From Aggregatilineales bacterium (lineage in GTDB: Bacteria; Chloroflexota; Anaerolineae; Aggregatilineales; Ch27), in contig JARKNX010000013.1 in NCBI GenBank assembly GCA_029976025.1, positions 1 to 38,989 of the forward strand: 38,989 nt of DNA. The letters run 5' to 3'. The translations under genes were made by a program, and so were the position numbers. Under the pieces are notes generated by a model that was given only the letters and a program-made list of their open reading frames with translations, did no database searches and was not told the origin of the DNA. How positions within the stretch are numbered: the stretch's first letter is position 1; the number at the start of each line of letters is the position of its first letter. Shown in pieces: positions 24,093 through 32,926 of the stretch.

Positions 24093-26798
24093 CTACCCCG
24101 TTGTTTTCATCCCCGCCGCGATGCCGTTGACGGTGGAAAGCGCCAGCTCCAGTCGGGCGGCGCGGGCGGTCGGGTCCAACTCCGGGTCGCGCAGCTCGCG
24201 CATCAGGACGACCTGGACGAAATTCAGCGGATCGACATAAGGATTACGCCGCTCAATCGAAGCCTGGATCACCGGAGCATGATCGAGCAGCCGGGACTGG
24301 CCGATGATCCGGTTCACATAGGTGCAGGCGCGGGCGTGCTCATCCTGAATGGCGCCGAATATGCCCTTCCGCATCGCCAGGCCATCCACCAGATCGGCGT
24401 ACAGCGCGGCAATCCCCATATCAGCTTTAGCCAGGTCCAGTTCCAGATTATCGACCAGGACGGTGAAAAACGGCCATTCGCGGTACATGTCCTGCAACAG
24501 TGCGAACCCGCCGGTCCCGGCTTCCGCTTCTGACGAGCGGGCATCGAACGCCGCCAGCGCCGTGCCGATCCCGTACCAGCTCGGGATGATCGCCCGGCTT
24601 TGCATCCACGAAAACACCCAGGGGATGGCCCGGATGGCGCCGAAACCGCCGGGCGCTCGTCGCGCCGGGCGCGACCCGATCGGCAGCTGAGACAGCAGCT
24701 CAATTGGCGTGGCCTGCCGCCAGTAATCCAGAAAGCCCGGCGTCTCGTACACCAGGGTGCGGTAGGCCCGGCGCCCTTCCTCAGCCAGCACATCCATGGC
24801 CGCGGCCCATTCCGGACGGGCTTCCTGCGCCGCCCGGTCGCCCGCCGCCAGCAGCGCCGCGTGCATCACCTGGTGCAGGTGCCGGCGGCTGATCGCGGCA
24901 TTGCCGTAGCGGTAGGCGATCACCTCGCCCTGCTCGGTGATCTTCATCGGGCCGCGCATCGTCGCCGGCGGCTGGGCCAGAATAGCCCGGTTGGCCGGCC
25001 CCCCGCCGCGCCCGATGCTTCCGCCGCGCCCGTGGAACAACTCCAGCAGCACCCCGCCCGCATCGCACAGGACGGCCAGGTCCCGCTGGGCGTTGTACAG
25101 GTTCCAGTTGGAGGCGAAGTAACCGCCATCCTTATTGCTGTCAGAATAGCCGAGCATGATCTGCTGGCGCATCCCCCGCCGGCCCAGGTAACGGCGGTAG
25201 ACGGGATTCTCGAACAGGGCCGCCATAACGTCCGGCGCTGCCCGCAGATCATCGATGGTCTCGAACAGCGGCACCAGGTCCACCTGATCCTGCACGCCGA
25301 CTTCAGCCGCACACAGCAGCACCGCCAGCATATCGCTCGGGGCTTCGGTCCGGCTGGCGATTACGGTGTCGATGACGCGCGGGCCGTGCTGCCGGCTGGC
25401 CTGCGCCACCATCCGCCACATGGCGATGATGCCGTCCACTTCAGCGCCCAGGCCCGGCTCCGGGGGGAACAGCGGGCGGCGGCTGGCAATCTCGCGGGTG
25501 AGCAGCGCCTGCTTGTCCTCCTCCGGCAGGCCGAGGTAATCATCACAGACGCCGTAAGCGCGAAACAGCGCATCCAGAGCCGCCACATGAAGCCGGGCAT
25601 CCTGCCGCACCTCCAGCGAGACCAGATGCAGCCCGAACAGGCGCACCTTCTCGATCAGCCGGCCCAGCGCCCCGGCCGCCGCGTGCTGACCGCGGTTCTG
25701 GCGCAGGCTGTCCTGCACCATCAGCAAATCCTCCAGCAGCGCCTCGCTGGTCGCATAGCCGTCCGCCATCAGGCGCTGCTGAATAGAGAGCATTTTCTGG
25801 CGGTAGATCTCGCCGGGATACCGGACGCCGGGCGCATCCTCCGGCGGCAGGGAATAGCGCAACAGGGAGGAGACGGGGACTTCGTCCACCGACTGGGTCA
25901 GGTGATCGAGCAGGGAAGCAATATCAGCCAGATAGGTCTGGCGGGCCGCTTTATGCAGGGTGTCCAGCGTATCCAGGGTGACTTCCGGCGTCACGTTGGG
26001 GTTGCCGTCGCGGTCGCCACCCATCCAGGATGCGAAGGTCAGCACTGACGGCAGATCCCGCCAATCCTCGCCGGGGTACAGCCGCGTCAGCGCGTCCCGC
26101 AGATCGGCCATCAGGTCCACCGCGACATCCATCACGACCGAAGTCAGGAAGTACAGCCCGAAGTCTACTTCGTCCCGGACCGCCGGCCGCACCGCGCGCG
26201 TGAAGCGTGTCTGCCAGAGTTCCTCAATATCCTCGGCCAGGGCCGCTTCCAGCACCCGGCGCTCCCTTGGCAGCAGCGCGCTGTCCTCCCCCGCAGCGAC
26301 CAGGCTGGCAATCCGGCGTAGCTTGACCAGCACCTCTTTGCGCTTGGCTTCTGAGGGGTGGGCTGTCAGGACCAGCCGCACGCGCAGCCGCCGCAGCAGC
26401 ACACGCATCTCCGCCGCGCTCAGGCCCGCTATATGTAGATCCCGCAGCGCGTCCCCGATCGATTCATCCAGCCGCCCGGCTGCCTCGCGCTGGCGCAGCA
26501 CGCGGATACGCTGCTGATCCTCGGCGATATTGATGAGCTGAAAAAAGGTGGCGAAGGCTTTGACCAGCACCTGACGAGCCGGCATATCCAGGTTGGCAAT
26601 CAGGGTCATCAGGTCGTCCAGCACGCCGGGATCGCCCGCCCGGCGCGCTTTGGCGCTGAGCCGGACATGCTCCACCAGAGCCAGAGCGGCATCGCCGTGC
26701 TGCTCACGGATGATCTGGCCGAGCAGGTCCCCCAGCAGGTGAATATCGGCGCTTAGCGGGTTATGCTCGTTCGCGCCATCAGGCGTAACCGTCTTCAT
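24093..26798 (-). CDS. ppc: Phosphoenolpyruvate carboxylase
   Basis: 901 residues from the ATG at 26798, whose ATGA overlaps the stop of the upstream gene; GGAG lies eight bases before it. All key motifs are present: catalytic H147 in V-L-T-A-H-P-S-E-A-K-R, F-A-S-W-M-G-G-D-R-D-G-N-P, MLGYSDSNKDGGYFASNWNL, FHGRGGSIGRGGGPANRAIL and F-G-A-I-R-A-I-P-W-V-F-S-W. The C-terminus ends K-T-T-G, a variant of the usual Q/R-N-T-G. The enzyme adds bicarbonate to phosphoenolpyruvate to give oxaloacetate (EC 4.1.1.31), replenishing the citric-acid cycle. Length is normal for bacteria. The coupled upstream gene encodes a spermidine-synthase-fold protein, an unusual partner. Confidence 0.98.
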   Translation of the reverse strand: MKTVTPDGANEHNPLSADIHLLGDLLGQIIREQHGDAALALVEHVRLSAKARRAGDPGVLDDLMTLIANLDMPARQVLVKAFATFFQLINIAEDQQRIRVLRQREAAGRLDESIGDALRDLHIAGLSAAEMRVLLRRLRVRLVLTAHPSEAKRKEVLVKLRRIASLVAAGEDSALLPRERRVLEAALAEDIEELWQTRFTRAVRPAVRDEVDFGLYFLTSVVMDVAVDLMADLRDALTRLYPGEDWRDLPSVLTFASWMGGDRDGNPNVTPEVTLDTLDTLHKAARQTYLADIASLLDHLTQSVDEVPVSSLLRYSLPPEDAPGVRYPGEIYRQKMLSIQQRLMADGYATSEALLEDLLMVQDSLRQNRGQHAAAGALGRLIEKVRLFGLHLVSLEVRQDARLHVAALDALFRAYGVCDDYLGLPEEDKQALLTREIASRRPLFPPEPGLGAEVDGIIAMWRMVAQASRQHGPRVIDTVIASRTEAPSDMLAVLLCAAEVGVQDQVDLVPLFETIDDLRAAPDVMAALFENPVYRRYLGRRGMRQQIMLGYSDSNKDGGYFASNWNLYNAQRDLAVLCDAGGVLLELFHGRGGSIGRGGGPANRAILAQPPATMRGPMKITEQGEVIAYRYGNAAISRRHLHQVMHAALLAAGDRAAQEARPEWAAAMDVLAEEGRRAYRTLVYETPGFLDYWRQATPIELLSQLPIGSRPARRAPGGFGAIRAIPWVFSWMQSRAIIPSWYGIGTALAAFDARSSEAEAGTGGFALLQDMYREWPFFTVLVDNLELDLAKADMGIAALYADLVDGLAMRKGIFGAIQDEHARACTYVNRIIGQSRLLDHAPVIQASIERRNPYVDPLNFVQVVLMRELRDPELDPTARAARLELALSTVNGIAAGMKTTG

Positions 26799-27619
26799 GC
26801 CTGCGTCTCCATGATCCAGGCCCGACACTTCGCCACGGCGGCGTCCAACTCCCAGCGCTGGACAGACTGCCCCCGATACATCTCGATTACAGGCAGGAGC
26901 ACGGCGGCGGACCGGGCGGCCGTCTGCTCCCGGTCGGCCAGGACCGCGTCGCGCTCGTCCGGGGGCATCATCAGCAGCGTGGCGCAGGCTTCCTCAAACA
27001 GGCGGACCATCCAGCGGTAGCCCCACAACAGCACCCGTCCCCCCGGCGCCAGGTGCCGGCCCGCCAGCTCCCGCAGCCGGTTGATGGCGGGCAGCAGCGC
27101 CGCATCCAGCCGCGACCAGGTATCCAGGAAGATCGTATCGTATCCGCCCGGCCCGGCCTGCGCCAGGAAAGTCTCCACATCTCCGACCAGAAAGCGGAGC
27201 GGGATGCCGCGCTCGTCCAGCACCGCTTTCAGGAGCGGCGCCACCAGCCGGATCACCACCGGGCTGCGCTCGACAACAGTCAGGGAAGCCATCTCCCGGC
27301 AGTACTGAGGGTACAATCCCAGCCCGGCCCCGCCGACCAGCACGTGCCCGCGCGTCTGGCCGGCATTGTTATACATCATCATGCGCTCCTGCGGGGTATC
27401 CGACATCCACAGCGTCCCATCCGGGGCGAACAGGCCGCGCACATCCAGCGGCGAATCCAGACGGTACGAACGGCCGAAGATAGCGACATCTTCTATGAAC
27501 TCGCGCTCGACGCGATATCCGTCTTCGTACACACCCACCGGGACCTGCGCGACAGGCTCGCGCAGCCAGTCCAGCGTCCAGGTGGCATCGTCGAACGCAG
27601 GATCGAAGCCCTCAATCAC
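26795..27619 (-). CDS. Spermidine-synthase-fold SAM-dependent protein
   Basis: 274 residues from a GTG at 27619. The central part has the aminopropyltransferase/methyltransferase fold: H-V-L-V-G-G-A-G-L-G-L-Y-P-Q-Y (nucleotide loop), SLTVVERSPVVIRLV with the acidic end of strand 2, and GYDTIFLDTWSR. The N-terminal beta region (V-G-V-Y-E-D-G-Y-R-V-E-R-E-F...F-G-R-S-Y-R-L-D-S) resembles the short domain of spermidine synthases, but the usual G-G-G-D/E motif and polyamine-site residues are not clear, so the product is uncertain. Its stop overlaps the PEP carboxylase start (ATGA), and its GTG overlaps the stop of a tiny upstream reading frame (GTGA). Confidence 0.75.
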   Translation of the reverse strand: MIEGFDPAFDDATWTLDWLREPVAQVPVGVYEDGYRVEREFIEDVAIFGRSYRLDSPLDVRGLFAPDGTLWMSDTPQERMMMYNNAGQTRGHVLVGGAGLGLYPQYCREMASLTVVERSPVVIRLVAPLLKAVLDERGIPLRFLVGDVETFLAQAGPGGYDTIFLDTWSRLDAALLPAINRLRELAGRHLAPGGRVLLWGYRWMVRLFEEACATLLMMPPDERDAVLADREQTAARSAAVLLPVIEMYRGQSVQRWELDAAVAKCRAWIMETQA

Positions 27620-27714
27620 GCGCGGTAGCCTTTCCGATAATGCTCGGTCACGCCGGCATCGTCAGGCAAGGTGAGGAGCAAACCTTCGGTTCCATAAGCG
27701 AGTTTTATCTGCAC
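27616..27714 (-). pseudogene. Possible remnant of a LarA (lactate racemase) N-terminus, or a 32-residue coupled leader
   Basis: From a GTG at 27714, with GGGGGTG just upstream, a 32-residue frame reads MQIKLAYGTEGLLLTLPDDA followed by GVTEHYRKGYRA. The first 23 residues resemble the N-terminus of nickel-dependent LarA proteins (hydrophobic-x-Y-G-x-x-G-L-x-h-x-L-P-D-D-x-x-V). The remaining 400 or so residues are absent. Its TGA overlaps the GTG start of the next gene. It could be a decayed gene fragment kept as a leader for translational coupling. The stretch 27715-27965 upstream shows nothing else I recognise. Confidence 0.4.
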
Positions 27715-27965
27715 GGGACACCCCCGAAACACCCTGCGCATCCGGCTCATACCCACAACCGTACCACAAATAACCGGGACTCTTCCAGAATCCCGATCGA
27801 TAACAGGTAGCGGGAGTGGGCAGCGGGGAATAGAGCGTGGCACGACGGCCTTGCCTCATCCAATGGAGCATGGTGCAGGTCACGCCCAACCGGGCGGACA
27901 TATCTGGGCTTCTCTCGTACCCTTTATTTTCCCTGCTCCTCACTGCCCGGTTCCCGCCTTTGGCC

Positions 27966-27990
27966 TATAATAAGCGCGAACGAATTCGCG
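27966..27990 (+). promoter_or_regulatory. -10 element and overlapping inverted repeat before the propeller lipoprotein gene
   Basis: TATAAT (27966-27971) lacks a good -35. Directly downstream CGCGAA (27975-27980) pairs with TTCGCG (27985-27990) across four bases, covering the expected start site near 27977. This may be an operator or a hairpin at the 5' end of the mRNA. Confidence 0.45.
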
Positions 27991-28011
27991 TTTCTGCTCC
28001 TGAGGATCGGC

Positions 28012-29319
28012 ATGAACCTCCCCCGGCTGTTCATACCGCGCCCGGCCCTGATGCTGCGACTGCTCCCGGCCTGCCTCGCGCTGGTCGCCTGTAACCTGAG
28101 CGCGGGCGGCCTGCCCACCACCCCCCTGCCAGCCACTCCGCCCCCAATTGAGAGCCGTCTGATCGCGGTCTGGGTAGACGGCGGGAGCCTGTTCATCTGG
28201 CGGACAGGGGAGGAGTATCCGCGGCGCATCGCCTCCGGCGCGGTCATTGACCCCATCCTCAGCCCGGACGGCGCTTATGTGGCCTACACGCGCGGGCCGG
28301 GGGGACACCCGCTCTCACTATGGGTCGCTGACACGGACGGCGTGGCCGAACGCGAGCTGATCGGGACGCGCGCCCTCAACCCGGAATCGGGCGACTTTGT
28401 CCGCCAGATCGGCCAGGTCGCCTGGCTGGATGGGCATACGCTCCTGTTCAACACGGCCCTGGCGCCCGCCCTCCCCGGGCCGGGCGGCGGCAAAGCGGAT
28501 GATCTGTGGGCGGCTGATGCGCACACCAGCAGCGCGGCCCGCCTGCTGTCGGACGGCGCGGGCGGCGACTTCGCCCCCAGCCCGGACGGAACCCTGATCG
28601 CGCTGGCGACGCCGGGCCGCTATGAGGCTGCGGACGGCCACATCCGGCTGGTGGACCCGGCCGGGACGCCGGTCGCCGGCCTGCTGGACTTCCCGGCGGT
28701 CAGCACGGCCAGTGAGTACGCCTTCTACCCGGCCCTGGACTGGCTGGCTGATTCGTCGGCCCTGCTCACCGCCATCCCCGATCCGGATCTGATCTACCCG
28801 GCCGCCCCCGGCGAAGCGCCGCGACAGGCGGTCCTCTGGCGGCTGGATGCAGCAGGGGGCGCTTCCTCCATGGGGAGCGTCCCGGCGGCTTTCTTCGGCC
28901 TGCCGCGCTGGTCGCCGGACGGCCGCTGGCTGACCTATCTGGAACAGATCGGCGCGCCGGAGGAAAACGCCCTCCGCCTGATGCTGGCCGCGGGCGATGG
29001 CAGCGCCGCTGCCGCCGTCGTGACCGGCCTGGCCGGCGCCCTGGAGCCGCCGCAATGGAGCGAGGCCGGCTACACTTATACCTACGGCGATCCCGGCCGG
29101 GTCTGGCTGGGCGCGCCGGGCGCCCCTCCTATCCCCTTCCCCATGGCGGGCGAATCGGCTTACGGCCTGATCTGGGTCGGACCCGACACAGCGGTCTATA
29201 CCAGTGCCCCCTACGCGCCTTACGAGCTGCGGCTGTTCGACCGGACCAATCCGATGCCCGCCGTCATCACCGCTGTTGCTGAAGGGCTGCCCGCGTTTGA
29301 CGCCGTCCAGATTCCCTGA
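28012..29319 (+). CDS. Lipoprotein with TolB/WD40-like beta-propeller
   Basis: 435 residues. A lipoprotein signal ends L-V-A-C27, so the mature protein is lipid-anchored outside the membrane. After a short Pro/Thr linker, about six propeller blades carry the PD40/TolB-type strand S-P-D-G (ILSPDGAYVAYTRGPGG, F-A-P-S-P-D-G-T-L-I-A-L-A, RWSPDGRWLTYLEQ). Such propellers bind protein partners or sugars; no enzymatic residues can be named. GAGG lies seven bases upstream of the ATG. The LiaF-like gene follows after 104 bases on the same strand, possibly in one unit. Confidence 0.85.
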   Translation: MNLPRLFIPRPALMLRLLPACLALVACNLSAGGLPTTPLPATPPPIESRLIAVWVDGGSLFIWRTGEEYPRRIASGAVIDPILSPDGAYVAYTRGPGGHPLSLWVADTDGVAERELIGTRALNPESGDFVRQIGQVAWLDGHTLLFNTALAPALPGPGGGKADDLWAADAHTSSAARLLSDGAGGDFAPSPDGTLIALATPGRYEAADGHIRLVDPAGTPVAGLLDFPAVSTASEYAFYPALDWLADSSALLTAIPDPDLIYPAAPGEAPRQAVLWRLDAAGGASSMGSVPAAFFGLPRWSPDGRWLTYLEQIGAPEENALRLMLAAGDGSAAAAVVTGLAGALEPPQWSEAGYTYTYGDPGRVWLGAPGAPPIPFPMAGESAYGLIWVGPDTAVYTSAPYAPYELRLFDRTNPMPAVITAVAEGLPAFDAVQIP

Positions 29320-29423
29320 TTCCACGCAACCCTGGCCCGCCCCCTGCGTATAAAAACACGAAAAGCATGCTCTATAGATGCTCGACCCGCGGGAGGCCGG
29401 GCACAAAGGGGAGAAGACCTGTT

Positions 29424-30425
29424 ATGTCCGCCGAATCACATCGTAGATATCGCTCTTTATTCTGGCCGCTGTTATTGATCGGGATCGGGGTAATCTGGCT
29501 GCTGGGCAATATCGGCGTGCTGAGCGCCAGCAATCTGGCCGCGCTGTTTCGTCTGTGGCCGCTGCTCCTGATCGCCATCGGCCTGGATCTGCTGTTCGGC
29601 CGTTCGTCGCCCCTGCTGGGCGCTCTGATCGGCCTGGGGACTGTAGCCGTGCTGGCTATCTTGATGATCGTCGGGCCTTCGTTCGGCCTGGGTGGCGGCG
29701 GCGCGGTCAAGCACAACACCTTCATCGAGCCGATTGGAGATGCGCAGTCAGCGGAAGTCGCGCTGAATCTCTCCGTGGGCGAAGCGGACATCCACGCCCT
29801 CCAGGACTCGCCCAACCTGATCGACGCCGATATCTATTATATGGGCGAGATTCAGTTCCAGGCGGAAGGTGAGACTCAGAAGACAATCCAGCTCGGCCAG
29901 AATGAAGCGACAAACGTGAGCGTGTGGCCGTTCGCCTCGCTATTCCCGTCCAGCGATGAGATGCGGCTCCGCTGGGACGTCGGCCTGTCGTCGGCGATCC
30001 CGCTGGCGCTCGCCATCCAGGGCGGCGTCGGGCAGGCCACCCTCGATCTGGCCGATCTAACGGTGACGGCCCTGACCGTGGATAACGGCGTCGGCGCGAC
30101 ATACCTGACCATCCCCGTCAACGACAGCCGCTACACCGCGACGCTCACCGGCGGAGTGGGCGAATTCATGATCACCGTGCCGGAAGGGACCGCAGTGGAC
30201 CTGGTGATCACCGGCGGTGTGGGCGAAATCACGGTCGATGTGCCCGACCAGGCGGCGGTCCGTGTGGAGCGGGAAGGTGGCCTGGGCGACGTGACCATGC
30301 CATCCGGCTACACCCGGGTCAGCGGGAACGATGATACCGGCGTCTGGGAAAGCCAGGGGGCTGGCGCCAGCCCCGCCATCACGATCGCGTTCAAGGGCGG
30401 CCTGGGCGCCCTGACCATCCGCTAG
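29424..30425 (+). CDS. LiaF-like membrane protein with DUF5668-type helices and toastrack domain
   Basis: 333 residues from the ATG at 29424; an in-frame ATG at 29367 would add 19 residues with no hydrophobic character. AAGGGGAG lies ten bases upstream. Residues about 10-85 hold three or four helices with the LiaF-TM pattern (L-F-W-P-L-L-L-I-G-I-G-V-I-W-L-L-G-N and LWPLLLIAIGLDLLFG). The rest is a beta-repeat 'toastrack' domain with recurring G-G-V-G or G-G-L-G turns about every 20-25 residues (QGGVGQ, TGGVGE twice, EGGLGD, KGGLGA). LiaF-type proteins sense or damp cell-envelope stress signalling. No LiaRS two-component pair is adjacent. Confidence 0.85.
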   Translation: MSAESHRRYRSLFWPLLLIGIGVIWLLGNIGVLSASNLAALFRLWPLLLIAIGLDLLFGRSSPLLGALIGLGTVAVLAILMIVGPSFGLGGGGAVKHNTFIEPIGDAQSAEVALNLSVGEADIHALQDSPNLIDADIYYMGEIQFQAEGETQKTIQLGQNEATNVSVWPFASLFPSSDEMRLRWDVGLSSAIPLALAIQGGVGQATLDLADLTVTALTVDNGVGATYLTIPVNDSRYTATLTGGVGEFMITVPEGTAVDLVITGGVGEITVDVPDQAAVRVEREGGLGDVTMPSGYTRVSGNDDTGVWESQGAGASPAITIAFKGGLGALTIR

Positions 30426-30456
30426 AGTGCGCGCCAGATAAAAAGAGCCATAACAC

Positions 30457-30491
30457 GAGGCCGGGTCGCGCAATCCGGCCTCCGCCGTTTT
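30457..30491. terminator. Bidirectional intrinsic terminator
   Basis: GAGGCCGG (30457-30464) and CCGGCCTC (30475-30482) form an eight-pair stem with a ten-base loop. On the plus strand CGCCGTTTTATT follows; on the minus strand a TTTTT run (near 30440) follows after about 13 bases. It separates the LiaF-like gene from the convergent lipoprotein gene, whose stop lies at 30490. Confidence 0.75.
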
Positions 30492-31323
30492 ATTCCTCCG
30501 CCACCCGCACCGTGTAGGGGCCGGGCGCGCCCTTGTTGCCCACGAAAAGCGTGTACAGGCCGTCGAAAGGAATCAGCAGGTCATTGCTCCGGGCATCTTT
30601 GCCGTCTTCATCATCGAAGCGGCCCACGATGCGGAACTGCCCATCATAAAGCGTGAAGTACGGATCAACCCCTTCAGCTTCCCCGGCAACCTCGAAAGTC
30701 ACGACGTCGCCGCCGGCCAGGGCGATAAAATAGGCATGGAACACGTCACGCGCGAAGAATTCGCCCGCTGCCGTCACTTCCGACACACCGCTCAACGGGT
30801 CCAGCTCGCCGCCGCCGTGTCGCTGCGTGGGGACCAGCGGCGTCATGGTCCCGCTCACGTCACCCTCCCCGGCGGTAGCTTCCACGCGCAGCTCATAGCG
30901 CCCCGTGGCTGGCAGCATCACTTCCGGAATCGTCTCCGCCGCGCCGGGGCCGGCCCGATCCACGACCAGCAGCGGCAGGCCGGTGTAGTCCAGCAGCGTC
31001 AACCGGATATCGAGGCTGGCATCCCGCGGCTCCAGCGCGAAGGTGAAGACATTCTGGCGCAGCTCGTCAAAGGTGAAAGCCGCCGGGTGATCGGGCAGCA
31101 GCGCCGATTCGAAGGGCTGATCGGGGCGGATGTAAGCCCCTCCCAGCGGCAGGCCGGGGGTCGGCGTCGGCGGGATGTAGGGCGTCGGGCCAGGCGTGGG
31201 CGTCTCCGTCGGCGGGAGCGGAGTCAGGGTCGGCGCTGGCGTCGGTGAGGGGGCCGCCCCACAGCCAGCCAGCACCATCAGCAGCACTGCCAGAGCCAGA
31301 AACCGCGCAATCGCTCGCATCAT
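30490..31323 (-). CDS. Lipoprotein with Pro/Thr linker and pre-peptidase-like beta domains
   Basis: 277 residues. A lipobox L-A-G-C21 ends the signal peptide; residues about 24-58 are almost only T, P, A and G (T-P-T-P-G pattern), a flexible spacer from the membrane. Two beta-sandwich segments follow (about 62-165 and 175-277), each with the pattern 'F-x-L...D-P-x-L-x-L-Y-D...Y-T-L-x-V' of bacterial pre-peptidase C-terminal (PPC) domains, for example YFTLYDGQFRIVGRFDDEDG. These domains usually bind partners at the surface. It starts 43 bases after the LCP gene ends, so it is probably the last gene of that operon. Either of two adjacent ATG codons may start it. Confidence 0.82.
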   Translation of the reverse strand: MMRAIARFLALAVLLMVLAGCGAAPSPTPAPTLTPLPPTETPTPGPTPYIPPTPTPGLPLGGAYIRPDQPFESALLPDHPAAFTFDELRQNVFTFALEPRDASLDIRLTLLDYTGLPLLVVDRAGPGAAETIPEVMLPATGRYELRVEATAGEGDVSGTMTPLVPTQRHGGGELDPLSGVSEVTAAGEFFARDVFHAYFIALAGGDVVTFEVAGEAEGVDPYFTLYDGQFRIVGRFDDEDGKDARSNDLLIPFDGLYTLFVGNKGAPGPYTVRVAEE

Positions 31324-31366
31324 GCACCCCCCCTATCCTGCCGGATTCGCCTCACCCGCCATTATA

Positions 31367-32818
31367 CTACTGGCCGCGCAGCAGCGGGATCACGTCCTCG
31401 CCGACGACAATCTGGATATCCTGCACGGTGGCGTTATCGCTTCCTGGCTGGACCTGCGTCACAGGTAGCCCCAGCAAGGACGCCAGCAGGCGGGCGGTGT
31501 ACGGGTTGTTGGTGTAATCCTTGATGACCGTCTGCCGGTAATCGGTGGAGGTGGCGTTGCCGACCTCGGCCACCGGGAACCCCTGCCCTTCCAGCCAGGC
31601 GCTCATCTCAGCGGCCAGGCCCTGCGTGGTCGTGCCGTTGACCACGCTCAGCGTCGCCTGCTCACTGGCAGCAAGCTGGCGCAGATCGCCGGCCGATATC
31701 TGCTCCGGGTTGAACAGGTCATTGATCAGGTTGCGCATGGCATCGCCGCGCAGGCGCAGGACCTGATCGCCGCCCGTCGTCGTCTCAAAGGTGACATAGT
31801 GGGCATCCAGCACCGCCTGCGAGATATTTTCCGGCGGGATATCCTGGACCAGCAGGGCCAGACTTACGATCTGCTCAAAGGTCAGCGTAGTCTGGATATC
31901 CTGCCGCGCCGCCTCCCACAGGGCCGGCGCTTCACCAAGCAAAGCCTGGACACCCCCCAGGCTGAGCACCCGATCGCGCAGGGCGGTGATCACCTGCTGC
32001 TGGCGGCGCGCCCGGTCGAAGTCGCCCCCCTCGGTGTGGCGCGTGCGGGCATATTGCAGGAGCTGCTCGGCGTCCATCTCCTGGCAGCCCGGCTCGAAGT
32101 GAACAGTCATGATGCCGTAGCTGCCATCGGGGTACGCCTCATCGTGAATGACTTCCGGGACACAGACTTCCACCGGCGCAATCGCGTTCACCGCCGTCAG
32201 GAACAGGTCGAAGTTAATCCGGACCGTGTAATCGACCGGGATGCCCATGTTGCGGGTCACAGTGGCCGCCGCCAGCGCTGAACCGCCGCCCGGAAACTCG
32301 TAAGCGTCACCCAGCGAATTAGCCGTGTTGATTCGCCCGGGCTGAAATCCGGGGATGTTGACCCACAGATCGCGGGGGATGGAGAGCATAGCCACCGCTT
32401 TGCGGACCGGGTCCACCGACACCAGGATCATCGTATCCGTGCGGAAGGGGCCTTCTTCGCCGCGCCGCTGATCGATGCCCAGCAGCAGCACAGTCACCCG
32501 GTTGGGGTCCGTCCACAGAGGCACGTCGGCGGCGCTGATCGGATCGGCGCCGGCAGAGGCGGTGATTGGGCCAGTTTCCGCCTCCCCGCCGGACTCCGGC
32601 AGCGCGGTCGGAGTGGGCAGCGCGGCGGGCGTTTCCAGCACGCGAATCGGGGTCGGGTTGGCCTGCAGGCCGAGCGGATCAAAAGCCGGCAGGTCGGCTA
32701 TTTCGCCGGCCTGAATAGTCAGCGCCCGCGTCGCGCCGTACACCATGAAGGCGGCGGCGGTCGTCAGGCACATCAGCACGACCACCACGACCAGGATTAT
32801 CCAGGGAGAAATGCGCAT
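31367..32818 (-). CDS. LytR-CpsA-Psr (LCP) family protein with LytR_C domain
   Basis: 483 residues. One N-terminal transmembrane helix (about 6-28), an extracytoplasmic Pro-rich linker, an LCP domain at about 105-290 (V-T-V-L-L-L-G-I-D-Q-R, RTDTMILVSVDP, LSIPRDLWVNIPG, R-I-N-T-A-N-S, LLQYARTRHTEGGDFDRARR) and a C-terminal LytR_C domain at about 385-480 (L-S-V-V-N-G-T-T, then a V-V-G-E-D end). The conserved Asp and Arg residues that bind the polyprenyl pyrophosphate are present. LCP enzymes transfer lipid-linked glycopolymers to peptidoglycan or protein. A -10 box lies just upstream. The neighbours form an envelope operon. Confidence 0.95.
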   Translation of the reverse strand: MRISPWIILVVVVVLMCLTTAAAFMVYGATRALTIQAGEIADLPAFDPLGLQANPTPIRVLETPAALPTPTALPESGGEAETGPITASAGADPISAADVPLWTDPNRVTVLLLGIDQRRGEEGPFRTDTMILVSVDPVRKAVAMLSIPRDLWVNIPGFQPGRINTANSLGDAYEFPGGGSALAAATVTRNMGIPVDYTVRINFDLFLTAVNAIAPVEVCVPEVIHDEAYPDGSYGIMTVHFEPGCQEMDAEQLLQYARTRHTEGGDFDRARRQQQVITALRDRVLSLGGVQALLGEAPALWEAARQDIQTTLTFEQIVSLALLVQDIPPENISQAVLDAHYVTFETTTGGDQVLRLRGDAMRNLINDLFNPEQISAGDLRQLAASEQATLSVVNGTTTQGLAAEMSAWLEGQGFPVAEVGNATSTDYRQTVIKDYTNNPYTARLLASLLGLPVTQVQPGSDNATVQDIQIVVGEDVIPLLRGQ

Positions 32819-32864
32819 ACGTCGGGCCCTTCATTTCCAATCAACGACTGATTCACAGCGGGGC

Positions 32865-32893
32865 ATTATACCGCGCCCGGCGATCCTGTCCCC
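32865..32893 (-). promoter_or_regulatory. Promoter upstream of the LCP gene
   Basis: Minus strand TATAAT (32870-32865, perfect) in the context GGTATAATGCC; the sequence 17 bases upstream (GGGGAC, 32893-32888) is a poor -35. The leader would be about 40 bases. It implies that the LCP gene can be transcribed separately from the membrane-protein gene before it. Confidence 0.5.
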
Positions 32894-32926
32894 AACCACT
32901 CCCTGACGCTCGCCTGACGGCGGCGC

